Assembly (NCBI RefSeq): GCF_000330505.1
Contig: NW_004443692.1
Location: forward strand, 700,467 to 749,338
From: Entamoeba invadens IP1
Lineage: Eukaryota > Evosea > Mastigamoebida > Endamoebidae
Reading direction: 5' to 3'
DNA length: 48,872 nt
In this document: in pieces, positions 1 to 11,186 of the stretch
Numbering within the stretch: position 1 is the first letter of the stretch
Layout: each line of letters begins with the position of its first letter
The notes under the pieces: generated by a model
The model's input: only the letters and a program-made list of their open reading frames with translations
What the model was told of the DNA's origin: nothing
Databases searched by the model: none
Made by a program: the position numbers and the translations under genes

Positions 1-3000
1 TTTCTCTCTTCGTAAATCGAGTCAGGGTCAAGCCGGGTTGTGATTGAGTCTCGTAGCTCAAACTGAAGTCGTTGGATAGTACAGAGTCTGTTTTTAAGTC
101 TAAGGTCACAATTTTGACCAACACGTTTTGTTTGCAGGAACACAGTGGGTTGACAAAGACCTGAAATTCACAAGCAAACCCCTTTTGCAGAATGACTAAC
201 TCTGGTTGTGTTCGTATCACACACTTTTCATTTTTTGTGACAACAAATTGAACTTTGAGAGTGTGTTTGGAGACATTCCCAATACAGAGATTCTCGACCG
301 TTTCGGTGTTGATGGGGATCTTCTCTTCATCGCCAAATATGATGTTTGGTTTATTCAGTGCGATAAGAGCATTCAAATTCTTCACAAACTGGACACCCAT
401 TTTCTTCATACAAAAAATATGGACGTTTTGTTTCATCTCGCGAGTTCTGGCAAGCTTCATGAAAAAATTCATTGCTAGTATTATGCAAATAAGTACAGTA
501 ATAATCATGAAAAGAACAAAGATAACTACTAGGAATATGACCCACCACACTACACTCGACTTACAATAAACACCACTCGTGTCGGGCTTTTTCCAGAACG
601 AACATTTGGTACACTTTGATCCTTTTACAACAACACAATCAGTTATTTGTGAAAGCTTCAAACAACTCCCAGAAGAGTACACATGGTCGTCATTACATGA
701 AATGCATAAATCAGAACTAGAACACGTCTTACATATTAAATCACATTTGTAACATTGCCGATTTTTGTTATAATACCCATCATCACATTGAGAACAGCCA
801 TTCTGTGAACTGATCTCTGTAGAGCAATTTGTGATGGTAGATTTAAGCTTGCAGACGTTTTCCTCTGTCATAAAATTGTATTCGTCACACAAATAACACT
901 GAGAAGACGTGTAACAAGTCTTACAACCAGTGGAGCACTTGGAACAACCAAACTCTTCTCGATAATAGCCATCTGCACACTTGACACAACCGCCATTCAT
1001 ATTGAACTGAAGACAAATACCTGTCAATTCAGTGTTGTTATTACATTGGTGTTCATTTAAGTATAACCCAGAAGAGCACGAAAGACACGTGAAAGCATTT
1101 AAGCAAGTCGTGCAACCAATTGGACATGACTCACAAATACCTATTTCATTGTAATATCCTTCAGAACACACCAAACATCCTGTCGGTGTTGTTTCTTCAC
1201 ACCCAGTGAATTCTAAAATATTGCTTGTATCATCGAGTGTCACACATGTGCCGTTATATAACACATAATTTTCTTGACATTGTACACATGCTAAACTGAC
1301 TTGAAAAAGACAATTTGTAATCTTGTTGGCACATGAAACACCATCATATATCTCACCAGAAGAACAAATACATTTGTTAGACAACGTGGGTGTACATTCT
1401 TCTTTAAAAACACACACATCATTTGAAAGAAGAGTATCTCCACTACATATTAAACAACGTTCTTTGGTACACAAACTACAATTCGCAAATTTGGTGGAGC
1501 ATTGTTGACAAAGACCGGAATTGATATATTCACCATCTGAACAACTCATAACAATTTGAGAAGTTACACACTTCTTTCCATCAAATATCATCTTATCCTC
1601 ACAAATGTCACATTTAGATTTTGAAGAACAAAATCTGCAGTTTTCAACACAAGGACTACATGTATTGTTTTCGTCTAAAAAGTACTTCAAAGAGCATTTC
1701 AGACAACGATCGTTTAAAGCTTCAAAACATCCCACCATTGGCTCACATTTATTGTTTAATAAATAATATCCACTATCACATTGAGTGCAAAACAATGAAG
1801 AGTTATCACATGTATCACAATTGTTAGTATGTTGCACACAACTTGTAATGAACTCCATACATTTCTTCTGTAATGGATGGTATTTCATTCCACTTACACA
1901 AGCAGTACACACCCCGTTGGTGTAAGAAGTGCAGTTTTCTAATGAGCAGACGTTTGTTATTGAATCCAAAGAGTACAAACAAGCGCATACTCCATTATTT
2001 AAGTATTTACTATTTTCACAAAGAATACATGCACTTGATGTCGTGAAATGATATACTAAAAGTCACTTATTTTGTACTCTTCGATAAACGAAAACAAACT
2101 GTCGCAAACATGAACTCCACTTTTAATCTTTCCATCAGACGACAATGTGGTATTGGAATTTGAACTGTAAAGTACCGACGATTTATCATCGAGTCGAGAA
2201 AACTCCCCTTCAATATCACCACTGACAAGAACAATTGTCTTGTCCTCACTTGTAACAGAACGGAGTTCAAAGTTAGACCCAACAATGTAATTACATGTAA
2301 ACACGGGTGAAGACCCATAGATGTAATAAATAGTGTTTGTCGCGGTGACGACTTTGAAAGTGTTATTGTTCGATAGATACACACTGTAATACAATAATGT
2401 AGTTGAGAGTTTCTTGTATACCACACTTCCCAAAGAGAGATCAATAATTTGAGAAACTGGTTCATCAAAAGTGAAAAAAGTAGAACACTCCGAGTCGTCC
2501 AAAGTATTATTTGGGCAAATGCAAGTGATACTCAAATTTGGTAAAATATTCTTTGAAGAATAGTATTTGGTGTACCCATTTGAACACCGCGTGGAATACA
2601 AATTGTTGCTCGATGATATCTTAGAATTAGTGTCATTTGAACTAAAGAGATATGCAAAGAGTGTTGGTGATGCTATATTCACATTGAAATTTCCTACCAA
2701 CTCAAAATGTGTGTTTTTCTGTGGTTCCAAACAGTCCAAGTAATTTAAGATTATGTCTGCTTGATTGTTTTGGCTATTAATTATCTTTGCGGGCATTTTC
2801 ACTGGGTCTATTGTGACATTTTTAAGTATCAAATGTTCTGTATATGTTGTCAAGTGTTCAAAATTTATAACCATTTCAGTGTTTGTGTTTGTAAATAAAA
2901 TATCATATTCTTTGTTTTCGACACTATAAAAATGAATGAGTGTTGGTTTGGCTTCTATTGACTCTACTCCCAAAACTAGATTATAGTTAAATGAAATTAA

Positions 3001-3180
3001 AGTTATTTCTTTGAGAGTATAATCAGTTATTATAAAATCAGTTTTGTTGAACAAATAAGCACTCGTATTCTCTTGACACCCTTCTTTATATTCAAAATGC
3101 CCTAACGGCGTTGCGCCATTCATCATCGAACAGTAATCCCCCATAACGAAAGTTGCAAAGAGAAGAATGGTTGACAACAT
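1..3180 (-). CDS. Transmembrane receptor kinase of the Entamoeba TMK family, 3' end (kinase domain) beyond the window
   Basis: The ATG at 3180 opens a signal-peptide-like N-terminus (MLSTILLFATFVMG). Exon 1 (3180-2100) encodes a 360-residue ectodomain. A 44-nt GTTTGT...TTTTAG intron at 2099-2056 restores the frame (junction codon ATA). Exon 2 (2055-1) stays open to the window edge, giving at least 1045 residues. Roughly residues 375-860 are dense CXXC/CXC repeats spaced like furin/EGF-type Cys-rich modules (for example NGVCTACVSG, CSKCSTGCKTC). A single membrane span lies at about 862-884 (WWVIFLVVIFVLFMIITVL). It is followed by a juxtamembrane region containing ENLCIGNVSKHTLKVQF, IRTQPE and ACEFQVFVNPLCSC, a pattern I know from Entamoeba TMKs, where it precedes a TKL-type kinase domain. 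The kinase domain itself is not in the window. The inferred role is a surface receptor or environmental sensor. The TMK assignment is strong; the subgroup and the presence of a kinase are inference. Confidence 0.85.
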
Positions 3181-4291
3181 ACAAATTTATACAACAACAA
3201 AAATCAAGATATCAGAACAACCCTTTTAGTTATTGAATACAGCACTTTTGTCTTTGACTTTTCAATGAATCTATTTTAAGCTTTTTCGATTTCGTTCAAT
3301 AAAAAATAAATGTTTTATCGCATGTGAATTATTAATTACTTTATCTAATTATTTTATTATTATTAGTAGTACATTGCAAATACTCAAATCTGATGATAAA
3401 ATAACCAATTAAACCAATTAAACATATCAAAGGAACTTCTTTTCATACCTAATTTAATAAATTAGTTTAATGGTTATGATGTCTCTTCAAAACCCCTCTC
3501 TTTATTCGTTTTTTCACTTTCTTTGTCGTTAAATACAACAAAACTCCTAAAAATTATAATAATAAATCATAAATAAACAACTATCAACTGATACAGTTTT
3601 AGTGTTTTGTTATGACAATAAATTTAAGTTCATTTGTTTTTTGTTTTCCATTTAATACTTTTAATATAATACTATTACTTATTTATATTATAAAATGGAA
3701 TTAAAACATATTTGTAGAAAAATTGACAAACTTTGTTCAGCGGAAAAAATATCAAAAACTATATAATCACATTTTATTTAATATCAATAATCATTTATTC
3801 ATTTCACATTGTTTTGAATAAATTTAAAAATCCCCGATTACGACAAATTCAATACTTTTTGATCTATTAAATAGGGGTAGTTTTTACTTCCATAAAATAA
3901 ACACATATTTGCTTGTTTTCTTAATTATAATGTCTTGTAATTTACGTTAATTCAACTTTATTTAATGGTTCAATCATCAATTATATAATTGTTTTAATTA
4001 AAACAAATAATTATTTTATTTATATGTTTAAACTATAATCATTGGTAAATATATAATTATATTTAATTGCATTTTTTCCCGAAATTGTAAACCAAATACA
4101 TAAACCCTAAAAATAAAAAGTCACTTTTTTATCAACTTGATTTATTGTATTATAGTTAATAATATATTAATGATACACAAATATATTAAATAATAAAAAT
4201 CCTAATAAAATAGTATTAATCATTAATAAGAACAAATACTATTACTATATTATTTATATTATTATAAAAAAACTAGAATTATCAACTACTA
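3181..4291. other. Intergenic gap between divergent TMK and SNRNP27 genes
   Basis: This is AT-rich DNA between two divergently transcribed starts and presumably holds both promoters. It is full of short A/T tracts. I see no ORF with protein-like composition and no tRNA- or snRNA-like element. Confidence 0.6.
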
Positions 4292-4699
4292 ATGAGTAAG
4301 AGAAGAGAGAAGCGTGACTATTCTTTAAGTGACGATTCTGAAGAAGGCACAAGGCAACACAGAAATCGGAAAAGAGATCGAAAAGACAATCGTCAAAATT
4401 CACGAAGAGACGTTCAACCTGTCGAAGAACAGCCGACACTTGCACCAATCAAAGAGAGAATAGTTGAGACTTCCAAATCGATCGAAGAGAAGAAACCACG
4501 ACACCCCACCCGAGACATGGATGACTACGATTTACTCACTTCGATGGGCGTGAAAGGCTTTGGCAGTTCCAAAGGACTCAAAGTTTCCGACAACATTGAA
4601 GGGTTCTCCAAAATTAAAGCGACGAGTAAGATATTCAATCTTCTTATCCAGAAGCGTGGGACTTACCAAAACCCAATCGACATCAAACTCAAAAAGTAA
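4292..4699 (+). CDS. U4/U6.U5 tri-snRNP 27 kDa protein (SNRNP27) homologue
   Basis: An intronless 135-residue protein starting at ATG 4292. Residues 1-45 are a charged Arg/Ser/Asp-rich tail (SKRREKRDYSLSDDSEE, RNRKRDRKDNRQNSRRD), as in RS-like splicing proteins. Residues 76-135 match the C-terminal domain of SNRNP27 (DUF1777): MDDYDLLTSMGVKGFGSSKG, then a KV...G segment and QKRGTYQNPIDIKL, corresponding to the family's MG-F-STKGKKV and RKGGFNRPLDF blocks. Family members sit in the U4/U6.U5 tri-snRNP and influence 5' splice-site handling during spliceosome activation. The protein is shorter than the human one (about 155 aa) because the RS tail is reduced. Its stop is 90 bp from the stop of the convergent CWF19-like gene, another spliceosome factor. 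Confidence 0.85.
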   Translation: MSKRREKRDYSLSDDSEEGTRQHRNRKRDRKDNRQNSRRDVQPVEEQPTLAPIKERIVETSKSIEEKKPRHPTRDMDDYDLLTSMGVKGFGSSKGLKVSDNIEGFSKIKATSKIFNLLIQKRGTYQNPIDIKLKK

Positions 4700-4789
4700 A
4701 GCCTCAAGAACCCACTTAAGATTCTCTTTTCTATGAATACAACTTATTTCATGTTATGGTTCATGTATAGTATATAAACTAGTAATTAA

Positions 4790-6926
4790 CTAATCTCTCA
4801 ATCCAAGTAAAACAGTGTCAAACCGCATAAAGTCGTGTCGTATCTCTCGAGCCTTTCGTTCCTCACAAGAATACTCCTCTTGGCATACCTTCCAATTCAC
4901 AACTTTCACGCGATACCACTCTGACATCATACTTCTGACATTCACTCGTTTCCCAAAGAAACACCTTCCACTCGGTGTTGTGACAAATGTGTATCCCTCC
5001 AAAGGACCAATCTCGACATTTTTCACTTCGCGCAAACTCCCCATTTTTGTTCTTAAAAAGTCTATGAAGAAGTTCTCTGAATTTTTCTCAAGTGGGAAGA
5101 CTTGGAGGAATGTGTGTGTTGGAAACCCACTTTCATTTCGCTGCGAAACACACTCGATGCCAACCACCTCGCTTGAAAATGAGTTGTAAAACATTTTCAG
5201 AGCAGTCAAATACTTTTGAAGCTCCTCTATCCCCTCCTTCACCATCTCTGAAAGTCTCCCGATGTGGTGAATTGGCACAACATTCAAACATCTTTCGATT
5301 AACGGCCCTTTTGCGTATGTTATATAGAAATACAATCCACATGAGATCAACAATTTATCATCAAAACTTGATGTGCTCGACATACAAAACCAACACGTCC
5401 ACAGTCGCTCTTGTGGTGTCAAAGTTCTTTGTTTGATCGGTTTTGTCTCTTTGGGTGGTGGGGTATGTCGTTCAACACTACTCTTCTGTACATCTTTTGC
5501 AGCCTCTTTCCGCCTCTCCTTCTGGCCCACAAGTCTTTGTCTCTCACTCTCCAACTCGTTGAAAACGGCTTTCGAAAATTTGACTCTGTCATACGGATTG
5601 ATGTTGTTCTCCCATTTTTGTTGTTTCTTTGGTTGGACTAAAAACACGCTTTTGCACTTCTTGTATTCGGTCTCTGGGGCAAGGGAGTAAAACTCGGAGA
5701 TGACAGTTTTGTTTTCGATTTCCGTTCTAAATGGTGGGCGTTGATAAAACATTTTACCGGACGTGAAGTGATAATTAGGGTTTGTCCCTTTCGCCAAAAT
5801 TGCTGCGACATCGCTGTATGTCACTTTGAAAGTTGGTTTGGACGAGAGTGAAAGTCTGTCGAGGACATATGAAGGCCAGTAAGATGTCAGCATGAAGGTG
5901 CAGTTCTCTTTAGGGTAAAAGTTTTTGATGAGTTGTTTAGTCGTTTTGTATTGGACAGCGTCGACCGTTTCGTCGATTGTAGAATACACGAAAGAGTACT
6001 TATCGATATAGAACGACCCAATACCAGAGAGTATAGTCGTTTCGCCAACAATAACTTTTTCTAATTGCTCTTTATAGAATGGAAGAGACAAGATATAGAC
6101 GGGACATGGTGATGGTGGGAACTTCTCACCTTCTTTCACTTCGACAACATCCATAAAGAAGACGGCTTTCACGTTTTTCTTTTTCAACAGCTGTTTTTAA
6201 GTCATTGATTTGTGTGCGACAATTAACACAGATGATACAAAAAAGATGAAGAATAGAATGAAAACAAGTCGAACAAACTTTAGTAATTTTTTGATAGACT
6301 GTAGAGATGTATGAATGCTTTGTAGGGCCGATGAAGAGAAAAGAGTCTTGTGGATCAAATGTATCTTCCTTAAAAGGGTCTTGTGATGCGATCTCAGGAA
6401 ACGAACAATTTTCCGGTTTATCAAAGTTTTGGAGTTCTTCTGGAGGTATTCTCCGCTTTGGTTTGAACTCTTCATTGAAAGTGTTTGGTGTTTGAATATG
6501 AGTTGATGGGGTTAGTGGTAAACGGAGTATGGAATCAGCAATTTCATTTTCTTCATGTACATTGACACTACTATTACTTTGATCTCGAGAAAGTTCTTCT
6601 CTGTTTTCAGTAGAAGTAATAAGTGGTTGTATATCTTCCTTCTCTTGAAAGTCATTAATAATGTCTAATTGTGTTTCTTGATGCAATACAATTTGACTCT
6701 CACGTTGTTGTGAAACGTGTTGTACTCCGTGGTTGAAACACTTTAAGTCACTTGCATGTTTCACGTCTTTAATTTCCTTTACTTCATGACAAGGATGTGC
6801 TTCAACTGGTGTGGGTTGCGAGTCAAATATGTCAAACTCAGAAGAATAGTCACGGTCTGGAGGTAATGCGTTGACACTGTCATAATTGTTGCGCGAGGTG
6901 TTGTGTCGTCGCCATTCCCAACTCAT
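4790..6926 (-). CDS. CWF19L1/Drn1-like protein (CwfJ C-terminal domains), two exons
   Basis: Two overlapping open frames (6926-6126 and about 6187-4790) are best read as one gene. A GTTTGT...AACAG intron at 6278-6191 (88 nt) joins ITK to LLKKKNVKAVFF in phase 0, giving 682 residues. The join itself rebuilds the N-terminal CWF19L1 domain: FLFIGPTKHSYISTVYQKIT followed by LLKKKNVKAVFFMDV aligns with the family's CGDVxG...FDLLLCVG segment. TSYWPS (about 318) and NPNYHF...FYQRPPF (about 354-371) continue that domain. The CwfJ C1 domain opens with CWFC at 482-485, followed by KGPLIERCLNVVPIHHIG, and CwfJ C2 reaches the C-terminus. CWF19 proteins associate with the lariat-debranching enzyme and late spliceosomes. 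Residues 1-185 are an unusual low-complexity acidic/Gln-rich extension with no recognised domain. The start is ATG 6926. Confidence 0.83.
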
Positions 6927-7071
6927 CCAAAACTGATTTATTGAATTTATTTGTAATTAAATATAAAATAAAAATTGAATAACAAAACAAAAAACATTTA
7001 GTAAAAAAAATAGAAAAAAAAGAAAAATAAATAAATAAACTTATGATAATTAGTTTGACCAACTCATTTTT

Positions 7072-8591
7072 ATGTCCTTTTCAAAACACTCATTCCACCA
7101 ACAAAGCGAAAGTCAATCACAAGAAAGTTACGAAAACTTTATTGACAACTCGGGCTATTTTGGCGACGACTCACGCACAACTCAAGACCACAGTTTAGAA
7201 GAAGATGAAACGTCAAAAGGAACTATTAAAAAACAACAAATGACTGAGGAAAATGTAAAAGATCTTTTACGTTCTTGTGACAAAGCAGATGTCAAAACGA
7301 TACAACTCATCTCACAAGTATATTCGATCAATTTTACATTCCGTTTGTTTAATTTTAATAACATTTTAATAACGTTTTAATAACATTTTAATAACATAAA
7401 TAACAAAAAGAAGACGAAAATGGAAAAACGTTTTTGCACCACTTTTGCAATCAAAAAACTGACATACCCGAGATTTTACCTTTTATATCTAATAAAGAGA
7501 CAACGAAGATCAAAGACAAATCTAATAAGATTGCGATAGAATATGCGCTTGAACAGAATTTACAAGAAACAAGTGTTCGACTTCTTGACTTGAATAATCA
7601 TGAAAACGTCAAAGTCTGTTACGACTATTTTACACAAACGGGTGGACCAATCAAAGAAAAGCCAACAAATACAAATTGCTTTGGCTTTTTGTTATCTTCA
7701 CGCGAATTTGTTTCAAAGCGGAGGGAATCAAAACATATCAAACGCGACAAAACGCGGTCGACCAAATGGAATAAAATGATGACAAATTGGACGTCCGAAG
7801 TTCCCCCGAAGCTTGAGAAACGGGTGTACAAAGGTGTTCCCGTTAGTTTCAAACGGATGTACTGGCGAAAGAAGTTTCAAATGAGTGATGAAATAGTTTC
7901 GACTGTTCAAATTGGTCCTCTTGAAGTGACTCAATTTGATGGAGAAATTGATTGTATGATCGAACACACATTTCGAGACCATTACAAATATAAAGATCGG
8001 TATTCTTTTGGTCAACAGAGTGTTTTTGAAGTTGTTCGACACTTTTGCAATACCAAGCACCGTTTCAATGAAGGGATCGTTACTGTATCTTCTGTACTTT
8101 TGATGTATTTAGATGAAAAGGAGACCACCATTGCACTTCAGAAAATGATGGAAGGACAGTGGGAGAACTTTTGCTTTGACGGTGATTACGTGAAAGACTT
8201 TTCCAAAGAAATTAAAAGTGTTTTAATGAAAGAGTGTTCATCACCACTCCAACAATTTGGGATGAAAGACAATGTATTACTTGAGATCATAGTAGAGTGG
8301 ACTAAACACTGGTTTTTCAATATATTAGAGTTCGATACAGCGATAAGAGTTTTCGACTTTATAATATGGAATGGGTTTGATTGTGGAGCTTTAACTGTTA
8401 TAGTCACCGTATTTAGCCTCATCAAGAAGTACTTTGATAAGAAACAGACAATCGATGAAATGACTCAACAACTCAAAAATCCGTTTGCCCTCATCAAAGA
8501 AGACGAACTCCCAACACCATTCGGATTTATGAAATTATTAGAAAAAAAATTGGTCGGAATACACACCTTCTTGTATAAAAGAAAAAAATGA
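7072..8591 (+). CDS. Ankyrin-repeat plus degenerate TBC (Rab-GAP-like) protein, two exons
   Basis: Exon 1 is 7072-7342 from ATG 7072. A 68-nt GTTTGT...AAAAG intron (7343-7410) restores the frame (C+AA=Gln91), and exon 2 is 7411-8591, giving 483 residues. Residues 1-60 are polar and Gln/Ser-rich. About 66-150 look like two ankyrin repeats: DVKTIQLISQVYSINFTFQ, DENGKTFLHHFCN, then DKSNKIAIEYALEQNLQET. From about 230 there is a TBC domain: RVYKGVPVSFKRMYWRKKF (the GIP..lR..vW block), then IDCMIEHTF at 270, WENFCFDGDYVKDFSKEIK and VFDFIIWNGFDCGALTVIV. The canonical IxxDxxR arginine-finger motif is altered to I270-x-x-M-x-x-H276, and the YxQG glutamine finger reads RFNEG. GAP catalysis is therefore doubtful, and a scaffold or Rab-binding role is more likely. 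The gene converges with the TBC1D23-like gene (stops about 207 bp apart). Confidence 0.72.
7353..7396 (+). repeat. 11-bp tandem repeat, 4 units, inside the ankyrin-TBC intron
   Basis: Four consecutive copies of TTTTAATAAC(A/G) (7353-7363, 7364-7374, 7375-7385, 7386-7396) fill most of the 68-nt intron. The only variant is the last base of unit 2. The array lies between the GTTTGT donor and the acceptor. Confidence 0.85.
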
Positions 8592-8798
8592 AATGCTGTT
8601 TTTATTTATGTTGTTCTATTCTATAATAAATCGTTAATAATATTATTAATAACTTATAAATATTATTAGTTATTCTTTATTAAAAAAAGGTATTGTAAAG
8701 AACTATTACTTTAATATTAAAATACAAATTAAATAAAAACTCCATATTGATAGTATTTATATAGTAATGAAACAATAATAACAAAACTAAAAAAGTAA

Positions 8799-11030
8799 TC
8801 ACTTTTTCACTTTCTGAGCAAGTTCTTTGGTGAATTGTTGTGGATTGTTTTCGACTCGGAAAACAAATTCCTTGTCTTCTGTCTTTATAGTGATATTCTC
8901 TGGTGCGGATCTCTTCGTAATGACCTTTTTGATGTCTTCATACATAACTTCATCCAACATGAACACTTCTGACTCGTTCTTTTCAAGGATAAGCATCTCG
9001 ATCGTTGTGAGAACCATTGTGACTTCCTTCTCTTCCTCTCCCATGACGAGTTTACCAACAAAGGTCGGGTTTTCTTTGATCAAGTCGTTGAAATAAGCCG
9101 AGTCGCCTTCTTTATCTTTTTCGTCATCCTCTTCAACAATTTCGAATAACTCCATTTTTTTCCTCTCTTTTTCTTCGCTTTTCTCTTCGCTCTTTCCGTC
9201 CGACTTTTCAGGAGATTTCTCATCACTCTTTTGCGCCTTGAGTACTTTTGTCGTCATTTTTTTCTCACTTTTTTGGGGGCTTTTTGGTTCAGTTTTAACT
9301 GCAATGTTTTTCTTCTCACCATCCGCCATTCGTTTCTTCTCAATCTCCGCGTTTCTTTGTTCTCGTTCATTTTTCTCTTTGAGCGCTTCTTCCATGTTTT
9401 TCGCCGAAGTTTCTTCGTACTTTTTAATTCCCTCATCGACTTTTTGACTAATGTAATTCCACCAATTTGCTGACGTTTCGGTGACGGTTTCTTTCGCTTT
9501 TTTTGTTTTTTCTTCAACAGTCGACATGATTTTTTCCATATTCTTAACTTGCGGGTTGCAGACGTAACAATTCGGGATTTTGTGTCTATCCAAAGTAATC
9601 ATTTTTTTCATGGCCGCGGCATGAAGTTCTTCAAATCCTCCCTCCACAACACAAATCTTTGAAACTCCTTTCTTACAAAGTGTTATAACCGCGCTTTTGA
9701 CCTCTTCTGTATTCCCGAAGTGCCCCGCAGCGTTCGACCCAAAGACGAAAACAACTCGATTTTTATTAGAAAATTCCTTTTCGAGTTCCTCCAAATGTTC
9801 TCCCGTGATTGGCAGTTCAACACGGACCGCACCCGTCACGCTGCACCGGTCAAAATCTTCCTGATTTCTACAATCGATGAACAGAGGGGTGATGTGGCGT
9901 GTTGTAATATCTTTTGCCACGTCAACGGCATTGACCACCACGCAAATTGAGTTTTTCAGAGTTCTTGCGTAGTACTTTTGGAAATTGTACGAATACGTCA
10001 CACATCCGGTGATGTATCTGAACACCGTCAACGGTGTTTTTGTTCGGAGATAATTTGCTGTGCCAATGATTTTAGGCACCTCAGTAAGAGTAATTTTCGT
10101 TGCAAGAATTGGACTGAAGGACTCCATTGAATCACCGAAGTCGTGTTGTCGCAGATACACAATTGCAAGCAACACGAAGAAAAACGTCGAAGGGTCTTCA
10201 TTTAAGAAAAGAAAGTCCCAAAGAGAGAAGAGTGTTTGAGGCGTGTCTGGAAGAGTGCATAAGAGATCCAAAAAGTACTCATTCATGATGAAATCAAGAC
10301 TGATTCTTTTCGATTGCACTTTAAGAGATAATGAAGGGCAGTGAAAGAGTAATAATAAAGAGAAGATATTGTTAATGCCTGTAATACATGAAGGATATCG
10401 GGATAATAAGTATTTATGAAAATGATCGAAAAATGCGATGGTAGTATTTGTAAGACTAAGAATGTGTTTGTTGTGTTTTAAATCAAGTGCCAACGTCTCT
10501 TTAGAAGCGTTCACTTCTGCGGACTTTTCCTCTTTTTTCTCTTTAACATTCTCGTCTGTCTTCTCTTCTTGACTTTCTACCTTTTCATTGCTGTCTTTTA
10601 CTGTCGATGAAGCGCTATTTTCAAGTGAAGTGTTTGCTTTGTCAACATCGTTGTGATTTTCAGATTGAGGTTTGAGATCCTTTTCCTCAATCTTGTCAGA
10701 CTCTATCTCGAAAGGGTTAAGTGAATATAAGTAGGCAGCAACTCTATAAATAGCAGCAATATGCGTTTTAGTTGGCGATATAGTATACCTTGCTATAATA
10801 GTATCAACAACAGCCCACACAATTGTTTTGTTTACCGCAACCATTGTATCAATAACTTCGTTGTGTTCAGCACTTACAATTTGTTTCACTAACACTTTTG
10901 GAGCTAAAATTGTTTGATATATATCACTTCTGAATTTGTCTGGAAGTGTTCCGTGACATATCGACTTGATTTCGTGAAGGGACTTCGTCTTAATGACTTG
11001 TTCTATTAAATCCTCAAATTGAGTGTCCAT
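8799..11030 (-). CDS. TBC1D23-like protein: inactive TBC, inactive rhodanese, C-terminal PH-like domain
   Basis: A single-exon 743-residue protein with ATG at 11030. Residues about 20-350 are a divergent TBC fold; recognisable blocks are HGTLPDKFRSDIYQ, FDHFHKYLLSRYP, LWDFLFLNEDPSTFFFVLLA and FGDSMESFSPI. A charged low-complexity insert at about 112-178 interrupts it. Residues about 365-475 are a rhodanese domain (PLFIDCRNQEDFDRCSVTGA, then VVFVFGSNAAG where an active rhodanese has its Cys loop). About 490-640 are KE-rich coiled/disordered sequence. About 640-743 resemble the PH-like tail of TBC1D23 (SAYFNDLIKENPTFVGKL, TIKTEDKEFVFRVENNPQQF). This domain order is that of TBC1D23, which bridges golgin-captured endosomal vesicles to the WASH/FAM21 machinery at the trans-Golgi and has no GAP activity. 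Here too neither the arginine finger nor the rhodanese Cys is visible. Confidence 0.75.
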   Translation of the reverse strand: MDTQFEDLIEQVIKTKSLHEIKSICHGTLPDKFRSDIYQTILAPKVLVKQIVSAEHNEVIDTMVAVNKTIVWAVVDTIIARYTISPTKTHIAAIYRVAAYLYSLNPFEIESDKIEEKDLKPQSENHNDVDKANTSLENSASSTVKDSNEKVESQEEKTDENVKEKKEEKSAEVNASKETLALDLKHNKHILSLTNTTIAFFDHFHKYLLSRYPSCITGINNIFSLLLLFHCPSLSLKVQSKRISLDFIMNEYFLDLLCTLPDTPQTLFSLWDFLFLNEDPSTFFFVLLAIVYLRQHDFGDSMESFSPILATKITLTEVPKIIGTANYLRTKTPLTVFRYITGCVTYSYNFQKYYARTLKNSICVVVNAVDVAKDITTRHITPLFIDCRNQEDFDRCSVTGAVRVELPITGEHLEELEKEFSNKNRVVFVFGSNAAGHFGNTEEVKSAVITLCKKGVSKICVVEGGFEELHAAAMKKMITLDRHKIPNCYVCNPQVKNMEKIMSTVEEKTKKAKETVTETSANWWNYISQKVDEGIKKYEETSAKNMEEALKEKNEREQRNAEIEKKRMADGEKKNIAVKTEPKSPQKSEKKMTTKVLKAQKSDEKSPEKSDGKSEEKSEEKERKKMELFEIVEEDDEKDKEGDSAYFNDLIKENPTFVGKLVMGEEEKEVTMVLTTIEMLILEKNESEVFMLDEVMYEDIKKVITKRSAPENITIKTEDKEFVFRVENNPQQFTKELAQKVKK

Positions 11031-11186
11031 TCCAATCTGAGTTTTTTGAGTTTTTGTCTTTCAAATAAAAAGATGATTTTTTCTCTTCAAAAGTTGTGCG
11101 CCTTTTTTTGCAACTTTTTCTCACAAAACAAATAAATTGGTATTGAAAATGTTTTTCAAGAGAAAAGATTATTTAATAACAATTAT

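Noticed and set aside
206..569. Plus-strand ORFs of 90 and 104 codons
   Set aside because: They lie opposite the continuous TMK reading frame, and at least the first begins with TTG. They are shadows.
6126..6187. Two overlapping minus-strand genes sharing 62 bp
   Set aside because: A GTTTGT...CAG intron joins them in frame and completes the CWF19 N-terminal domain, so one gene explains the data better.
6197..6278. Hydrophobic C-terminal tail in another frame, as if a tail-anchored protein
   Set aside because: It is the translation of the T-rich CWF19-like intron.
9231..9517. Several ORFs on both strands of the TBC1D23-like gene
   Set aside because: These are shadows of a Lys/Glu-rich low-complexity region of the real gene.
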